Positions 25,719-30,267 of a DNA stretch of 30,267 bases are shown in pieces. A model generated the notes under the pieces. The model was not told the origin of the DNA. It did not search any database and saw only the letters and a list, made by a program, of their open reading frames with translations. The stretch covers positions 1 to 30,267 of the forward strand of contig JAVBPQ010000093.1 in the NCBI GenBank assembly GCA_031549525.1, given 5' to 3'. The position numbers and the translations under genes were made by a program. The stretch comes from WQUF01 sp031549525 (GTDB lineage Bacteria > Bacillota > Clostridia > Clostridiales > Clostridiaceae). Numbering within the stretch: the first letter of the stretch is position 1; each line of letters opens with the position of its first letter.

Positions 25719-26423
25719 ATGTTAGCGTATATGGGTGAATTTGTGGGAACAATATTACTTGTACTTCTAGGTGATTCTATTGTTGCTAATGTGGTTTTAA
25801 ATAAAACAAAAGGTAATAATAGTGGATGGATAGTTATAACTGTAGGTTGGGCTATGGCAGTTATGGTACCTGCTTATATGTTTGGAACTGCAAGCGGAGC
25901 GCATTTTAATCCAGTGCTTACTATAGCACTAGCTGTAGCAGGTAGTTTTTCTTGGTCCCTGGTACCAGGATACGTTGCTTGTCAAATGTTAGGTGGATTT
26001 ATAGGAGCTTGTTTGGTATATTTCTTTTATAAAGATCACTTTGATGAAACCCCAGATGGAGATACAAAATTAGCTGTATTCTGCACAGGCCCTGCAATTA
26101 GAAACATTCCAAGGAACTTTTTCTGTGAGGTTGTAGCAACTTTTGTATTAGTATTTGGAATTGTTATGTTTGGAACTACAGGTGCTGTAGCTGGACTTAA
26201 TACATTTGGTGTTGGTGGTCTTATATTAGTTCTTGGTTGTGCTCTTGGCGGAACAACAGGATATGCTCTAAACCCTGCTAGAGATTTAAGCCCACGTATT
26301 GCTCACTTTATACTCCCAATCAAGCAAAAAAGAGATCCTGACTGGGCATATGCATGGGTTCCTGTATGCGGTCCACTTGTTGGTGCTATTCTTGGTGCAT
26401 TACTTGGGAAATTATTTTTATAA
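25719..26423 (+). CDS. pduF: Aquaglyceroporin PduF/GlpF type
   Basis: This 234-residue MIP-family channel with six membrane helices lets glycerol or 1,2-propanediol diffuse into the cell. The first pore motif is GAHFNPVLTIAL, where the usual NPA is NPV. The second is LNPARDLSPR, with the aspartate after NPAR that marks the glycerol-conducting subgroup. Length is a little short for GlpF (about 280) because the extracellular loops are brief. AAGGAGG lies 9 bases upstream. It is the first gene of the plus-strand operon, divergent from pduB, and its place next to the dehydratase operon favours propanediol uptake. An extended -10 (TTGGTATAAT, 25683-25692) just upstream could give a short leader. 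Confidence 0.92.
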   Translation: MLAYMGEFVGTILLVLLGDSIVANVVLNKTKGNNSGWIVITVGWAMAVMVPAYMFGTASGAHFNPVLTIALAVAGSFSWSLVPGYVACQMLGGFIGACLVYFFYKDHFDETPDGDTKLAVFCTGPAIRNIPRNFFCEVVATFVLVFGIVMFGTTGAVAGLNTFGVGGLILVLGCALGGTTGYALNPARDLSPRIAHFILPIKQKRDPDWAYAWVPVCGPLVGAILGALLGKLFL

Positions 26424-26493
26424 TATATAATAACCTGCAATTATCTTAATAAATAATGCTTAATAAAAATTTTTTTTGGAAAGGATGGTAATA

Positions 26494-27009
26494 ATGGATT
26501 ATTCTGCTCTTAGTAGATTTAGTTATGGCACATACATCTTAACTACAGGAGATGGTGAAAAAAATAATGCAATGCTTCTTAGTGTAGCTATGCAAGTTGC
26601 AGCAGATCCTGCAATAACTGCAGTTAGCATTACTAAAACAAATTATTCCCACGATTTAATCAAGGAAAATAAAAAATTTAATATTTCCGTTGTCACTGAA
26701 GGTACACCATTAAAATTTTTAGAAAATTTTGGTTTTAAAAGCGGAAGAGATATAGATAAATTTAAAAATGTCACCACTGTTGTAGCTAGCAATGGAATTC
26801 CTGCAGTTACAGAAAACTGCAATTCATATTTTGAATATGAAGTTGTTGGAGAATATGATTGTGAGAAAAATACTGTATTCTTTGCAAAACTCACAAACAC
26901 ATATATTCTTGGAACTGGAAAACAAATGACTCTTCAATATTACCAAGATGTTATAAACGGAAAAATTTCACCAAATGCGCCTGCTTGGGCAGCAAGATAT
27001 ACAAAATAA
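26494..27009 (+). CDS. Flavin reductase-like (Hrb-type FMN) protein without rubredoxin domain
   Basis: This 171-residue FMN-binding split-barrel protein resembles the N-terminal domain of the high-molecular-weight rubredoxin (Hrb) of acetogens and clostridia: LSRFSYGTYILTTGDGEKNNAM, AVSITKTNYSHDLIKENKKFNISVV, LKFLENFGFKSGRDIDKFK, and the YYQDVINGKISPNAP end. The C-terminal rubredoxin of Hrb is absent: the protein ends in APAWAARYTK with no CxxC pairs. I start it at the ATG 26494, behind AAAGGATGG; the frame opens upstream at a TTG without a site. It likely passes electrons from NAD(P)H to an acceptor, here possibly cobalamin reduction or oxygen protection, which is inference from context. Confidence 0.8.
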   Translation: MDYSALSRFSYGTYILTTGDGEKNNAMLLSVAMQVAADPAITAVSITKTNYSHDLIKENKKFNISVVTEGTPLKFLENFGFKSGRDIDKFKNVTTVVASNGIPAVTENCNSYFEYEVVGEYDCEKNTVFFAKLTNTYILGTGKQMTLQYYQDVINGKISPNAPAWAARYTK

Positions 27010-27041
27010 GAGCAATAGATTAATATAATTTTAAAATAATT

Positions 27042-27089
27042 ATATTTATAGCCATAATGAATATATAAAATTCTTATGGCTATAAATAT
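27042..27089 (+). repeat. Perfect 16-bp inverted repeat between flavoprotein and ptb genes
   Basis: ATATTTATAGCCATAA (27042-27057) pairs perfectly with TTATGGCTATAAATAT (27074-27089) around a 16-base loop. No T-run follows, so termination would be weak; mRNA stabilisation, processing or a protein-binding site are alternatives. A smaller dyad, TAGGTT/AACCTA, follows at 27103-27123. Confidence 0.8.
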
Positions 27090-27149
27090 TGAAAGTGGAT
27101 TATAGGTTACCTTTATCAACCTAAATTTATTATACACAAGGATGATTAT

Positions 27150-28043
27150 ATGAAAAATTTTAAAGATTTAATTTATCTATCCGTACAGAAAAAAAATGCT
27201 AAAGTTGCTGTTGCAAGTGCAGAAGACGAACACGTATTAGAATCTGTAAACGGTGCAGCAAAAATTGGAATTGCCAGCGGGATCTTAATAGGAGATAGAT
27301 ATAAAATCATTGAAATTGCAAAGAAAATTGATATGGATTTGACAAATCATGAAATAATCCATGAAACATCTATGGAAAAATGTGCTATAAAAGCTGTTGA
27401 AGTAGTAAAATCAGGAAATGCAAATTGCATTATGAAAGGCTTACTTGATACTTCAATTATAATGAAAGCAGTTTTAGACAGAGAAAAGGGATTAAGAACA
27501 GGAAAATGTTTAAGTCACATAGCTGTTTTTGAACTTTCTACATATCATAAGCTGTTATTTGTTACAGATGCTGCAATAAATATAAACCCTGATTTTAATA
27601 CTAAAATAGAGATAATTGAAAATGCAATTCAAATGGTCCGCTCACTTGGAATATTGACACCAAAAGTAGCGCTCCTTGCAGCAAAAGAAAAAGTTGATCC
27701 TAAAATGCCCATAACTTTAGAATGGGAAGAGATTGTAAAAATGAATATTGAGGGTAAAATACAAAATGCCATAATAGATGGACCTTTAGCATTAGATAAT
27801 GCTGTTTCTTATGAATCTAAAAAAATAAAAAATATTGAAAGCGATGTTGCAGGAGATGCAGATATACTAATGTGCCCAAATATTGAAAGCGGAAATATCT
27901 TGTATAAATCCTTATCTTTCCTTGGGGGTGCAAAAACAGGAGGAATTGTTTCTGGAGCAAAAGCTCCGCTGATTTTAACTTCGAGGGCAGATTCAAGTTA
28001 TGCAAAATTAATTTCTATATGCCTTGGAGTATTATTCCAATAG
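27150..28043 (+). CDS. ptb: Phosphate butyryl/acetyltransferase family enzyme
   Basis: This 297-residue enzyme of the PTA_PTB family has a length typical of phosphate butyryltransferase (about 300) rather than Pta (about 330). It converts acyl-CoA and phosphate to acyl-phosphate and CoA. Visible family segments: KVAVASAEDEHVLESV near the N-terminus, NCIMKGLLDTSIIMKAVLDREKGLRTG, VTDAAININPDFNTKIEII, and the C-terminal GGAKTGGIVSGAKAPLILTSRADS. AGGATGA precedes the ATG. In this context it could turn propionyl-CoA into propionyl-phosphate, replacing the missing PduL. No acyl kinase gene (buk, ack, pduW) lies in the window. The acyl chain preferred is unknown. Confidence 0.88.
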   Translation: MKNFKDLIYLSVQKKNAKVAVASAEDEHVLESVNGAAKIGIASGILIGDRYKIIEIAKKIDMDLTNHEIIHETSMEKCAIKAVEVVKSGNANCIMKGLLDTSIIMKAVLDREKGLRTGKCLSHIAVFELSTYHKLLFVTDAAININPDFNTKIEIIENAIQMVRSLGILTPKVALLAAKEKVDPKMPITLEWEEIVKMNIEGKIQNAIIDGPLALDNAVSYESKKIKNIESDVAGDADILMCPNIESGNILYKSLSFLGGAKTGGIVSGAKAPLILTSRADSSYAKLISICLGVLFQ

Positions 28044-28123
28044 TTTTTAATTCTATTATCAATAAAACGCGTTTTTAGGACTAAAATCCTTAAAATAAAA
28101 AATAAAATTTAGGAGGTATTAGC

Positions 28124-29281
28124 ATGGCTAATCGTATGGTTTTAAATCCACAAGCTTTTATAGGAAAGGGAGCAATAAATGATATCGTTCCAATAATAAA
28201 AGATAAAAAGTTTAATAAAGCATTTTTAGTTACAGATAAAGACTTAGTAAAAGCTAATGTTGTTAAAAAGGTTACTGACATTCTAGATGAAAACAAACTT
28301 CAATATGAAATTTTTGACTCTGTTGTTCAAAATCCAACTGTTGATAATGTTAAAAATGGCGTAGAAGCTTATAAAAATAGTGGGGCAGATTATATTATAA
28401 CTATAGGAGGAGGATCTCCTATGGATGTTGCAAAAGCTATTGGAATAATAATAAATAATCCTGAATTTTCTGATGTTCTAAGCTTAGAAGGTGTTGCTCC
28501 TACAAAGAAAAAGGCAGTTACAACTTTTGCAATACCAACAACTGCAGGAACAGCATCAGAAGTTACAATTAACTATGTAATTACAGATGAAGAAAAGAAA
28601 AGAAAGTTCGTCTGTGTAGACCCTAATGATATTCCAGAATATGCTATTGTAGATCCAGACATGATGATGTCTATGCCTAAATCTCTTGCAGCTGCTACAG
28701 GGCTTGATGCATTAACTCATGCTATTGAAGGATATATAACAAAAGGCGCTTGGGAACTTACAGATACTTTGCATTTAAAATCAATCGAATTGATAAGCAA
28801 AAATTTAAGGGGTTCAGCTTTGGAAAGAGATCCTAAAGCTTATGAAAATATGGCACTTGCTCAATATATGGCTGGTATGGGATTTTCAAACGTAGGACTT
28901 GGAATAGTGCATAGCATGGCTCACCCACTTGGTGCAGTTTATAACACTCCTCATGGTGTTGCAAATGCTTGTTTATTACCTTATGTAATGGAGTATAATA
29001 AAGATTATACTGGAGAAAAATTCAGAGAGATAGCTCGTGTTATGGGTGTTGAAGGTGTAGATTCTATGACAGAGAATGAATATAGGAATGCTGCAATTTG
29101 TGCAGTTAAAAAACTTTCAAAGGATTTAAATATACCTGAGCATTTAGTAGATTTAGGAGTTAAAGAAGAGGATTTAGACTTTTTAGCAGAATCTGCATTT
29201 AATGATGTTTGTACTGGAGGAAATCCAAGAGATACATCTAAGGAAGAAATATTAGAACTTTATAAAATAGCATTTAAATAG
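28124..29281 (+). CDS. fucO: Iron-type alcohol dehydrogenase, FucO-like propanediol oxidoreductase
   Basis: This 385-residue group III (iron-activated) alcohol dehydrogenase starts MANRMVLNPQAFIGKGA and keeps YITKGAWELTD, closely following E. coli FucO, which reduces lactaldehyde to 1,2-propanediol with NADH. The NAD site is IGGGSPMDVAKAIG. Metal ligands are seen as D and H in TGLDALTHAIEGY and two H in HSMAHPLGAVYNTPHG. AGGAGG lies upstream. It ends the operon before a strong terminator. It may make propanediol from lactaldehyde (deoxysugar breakdown) or reduce propionaldehyde to propanol in place of PduQ. It has no N-terminal targeting helix, so it probably works outside the compartment. 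Confidence 0.92.
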   Translation: MANRMVLNPQAFIGKGAINDIVPIIKDKKFNKAFLVTDKDLVKANVVKKVTDILDENKLQYEIFDSVVQNPTVDNVKNGVEAYKNSGADYIITIGGGSPMDVAKAIGIIINNPEFSDVLSLEGVAPTKKKAVTTFAIPTTAGTASEVTINYVITDEEKKRKFVCVDPNDIPEYAIVDPDMMMSMPKSLAAATGLDALTHAIEGYITKGAWELTDTLHLKSIELISKNLRGSALERDPKAYENMALAQYMAGMGFSNVGLGIVHSMAHPLGAVYNTPHGVANACLLPYVMEYNKDYTGEKFREIARVMGVEGVDSMTENEYRNAAICAVKKLSKDLNIPEHLVDLGVKEEDLDFLAESAFNDVCTGGNPRDTSKEEILELYKIAFK

Positions 29282-29364
29282 AAATCAAATATAGATTTTT
29301 GAGAGTTGTGCACTAAGGATTAAAAATCATATGGTGCCAGTTTTAATTTAAATTTAAAATATTG

Positions 29365-29409
29365 AAGATCTCGTGCTAGGAAATTTATCCAGCAAGAGAT
29401 CTTTTTTTA
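29365..29409 (+). terminator. Rho-independent terminator after fucO
   Basis: AAGATCTC/GAGATCTT outer stem with a second inner stem (TGCT/AGCA) separated by single unpaired bases, followed by a run of seven T residues. It closes the pduF-to-fucO operon. Confidence 0.9.
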
Positions 29410-29493
29410 TTTTTATCATAATTTTCTCATTTTTTTAAATTTATAACATATACATATAAAAATAAGTATATCTAAAAAAGGAGAAAGATAATT

Positions 29494-30171
29494 ATGGAAA
29501 TGATGAATTTATTTGAATCTTATGGCTTTAATGTTAAAACTATTGTTGGAACAAATTTTGAACCTAAAAAAAGAGCCTCTTGTGATCCTCTAAAACCTGA
29601 AACCATAAGCCTTCATAATAATCATGCTTCTTTATCTGAAGAAAGTCGAAGTGAGATTAGAGAGGCTATGAAGAAGGATATTTTAGTTCGAGAAGATAAC
29701 TTTACAAATAAAGTGAATATTCATGAGAATTTCCAGATGGTTGATATATTTAAATTAAAAAATGCTCCTGAAAATTGGTACCCTGCATCCAATGCCCAAA
29801 ATGAAGAAGTCATTGCGTTAGTCTCCTCCATAGAAAGTATAGGATTAATAAATCCCATAATTGTTACAAAGAAGAAGAGTCATGATTATTATGAAATTAT
29901 TTGTGGAAGAGCTAGAGTTACTGCTTTTAAGCTTCTTGCAAAGTTTTCAGATTATACAGAGTATTTGACAATTCCCTGCTTTGTTTTAGATAAAGATACT
30001 ACAAGTGAATATTATCTTCGCTCTATGATGATAGATTCTCTTATCTCATGGCGTCTTTCCTCAGGCAAATGGCTATTACTAGTAAAATCCTTTACCAAGT
30101 GTCTTCTTAAAGGGTCGCAAGAAGCTCTCTTTTTAGGTTCGAAATTTGTTCCAGTATTAGTTTCAACTTGA
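29494..30171 (+). pseudogene. ParB-like gene cut off by an inverted paralogue fragment
   Basis: An ATG at 29494 with GGAG upstream opens a protein whose first ~180 residues are a normal member of the same family as the gene at 1-369. The N-terminal segment (TNFEPKKRASCDPL, then SEESRSEIREAM), the VNIHENFQMVDI start of the ParB domain, APENWYP, IESIGLINPIIV, YEIICGRARVTAFKLLA and DTTSEYYLRSMMIDS are all as expected. From about 30035 on the frame reads the antisense of the minus-strand fragment below (LISWRLSSGKWLLL...), which is not part of the family, and it ends at 30171. So the C-terminal region is lost. The ParB-like core may still fold. Confidence 0.8.
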
Positions 30172-30206
30172 AGTCCTAAAGATGCAAAAAAATTTGAAAG
30201 TTCCAT
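30012..30206 (-). pseudogene. 5' fragment of a third ParB-like paralogue, inverted
   Basis: On the minus strand an ATG at 30206, preceded by GAGGAGAG, opens 64 codons. Residues 1-58 (FFASLGLQVETNTGTNFEPKK, RASCDPL, LPEERRHEIRESI) match the N-terminus of the plus-strand gene at 29494. After residue 58 or so the match stops and the frame closes within a few codons, at about the point where the plus-strand gene is broken. The start signals are intact, so a short peptide could still be made, but the ParB domain is missing. It faces the plus-strand gene head-on. Confidence 0.75.
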
Positions 30207-30267
30207 ATAATCTCTCCTCTTATTTTTTTATATTCCTATATTTATATTCTAAAGATTTGAAAAAAAT

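Noticed and set aside
28124..29281. Calling the dehydrogenase DhaT (1,3-propanediol dehydrogenase)
   Set aside because: The N-terminus and internal segments follow FucO much better than DhaT, and the operon deals with 1,2-propanediol.

Overview
The window looks like chromosomal DNA from a low-GC Firmicute of the Clostridium type. It is very AT-rich, nearly every gene has a strong AGGAGG-type ribosome binding site, and the gene content fits an anaerobic fermenter (B12-dependent diol dehydratase, phosphate butyryltransferase family enzyme, high-molecular-weight-rubredoxin-type flavoprotein). No species can be named from sequence alone.

Layout. (1) 1-369: 5' part of a ParB-like gene running off the left edge. 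(2) 452-11034: an unremarkable mixed region. It holds a GNAT acetyltransferase, GTP-type PEP carboxykinase (pckG), an S41-family lipoprotein, a large HPr-kinase/PEPCK-like P-loop protein of unknown role, an alanine/glycine:cation symporter, an ECF sigma factor/anti-sigma operon with two small membrane proteins, and glycerate kinase. (3) 11042-24219, minus strand: a compact 14-gene 1,2-propanediol-utilisation microcompartment operon in the order pduB-C-D-E-G-H-K-J-(long hairpin)-eutJ-pduM-like-N-O-P-S-T. (4) 24220-25718: 1.5 kb of AT-rich non-coding DNA between divergent operons, with several operator-like dyads and a possible leader ORF. (5) 25719-29281, plus strand: pduF-type aquaglyceroporin, a flavin-reductase-like protein, a phosphate butyryl/acetyltransferase (ptb family) and a FucO-type propanediol oxidoreductase, closed by a strong terminator. 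(6) 29494-30206: two ParB-like genes truncated into each other head to head.

How the genes work together. Diol enters through PduF or is made from lactaldehyde by the FucO-type enzyme. It is dehydrated to propionaldehyde by PduCDE (repaired by PduGH, cofactor made by PduO, electrons by PduS/PduT) inside a shell of PduB/J/K/N/T, and is then oxidised to propionyl-CoA by PduP. The usual PduL phosphotransacylase, PduQ alcohol dehydrogenase and PduW kinase are not in the window. The ptb-family and fucO-family genes of the divergent operon are the obvious candidates to fill the first two roles, but that is inference. No local regulator and no cobalamin riboswitch was found.

The most unusual features are the inverted fusion of two ParB-like genes at the right edge (with a third family member at the left edge), the long dyad inside the pdu operon, the make-up of the divergent operon, and the HPr-kinase-like protein near pckG.
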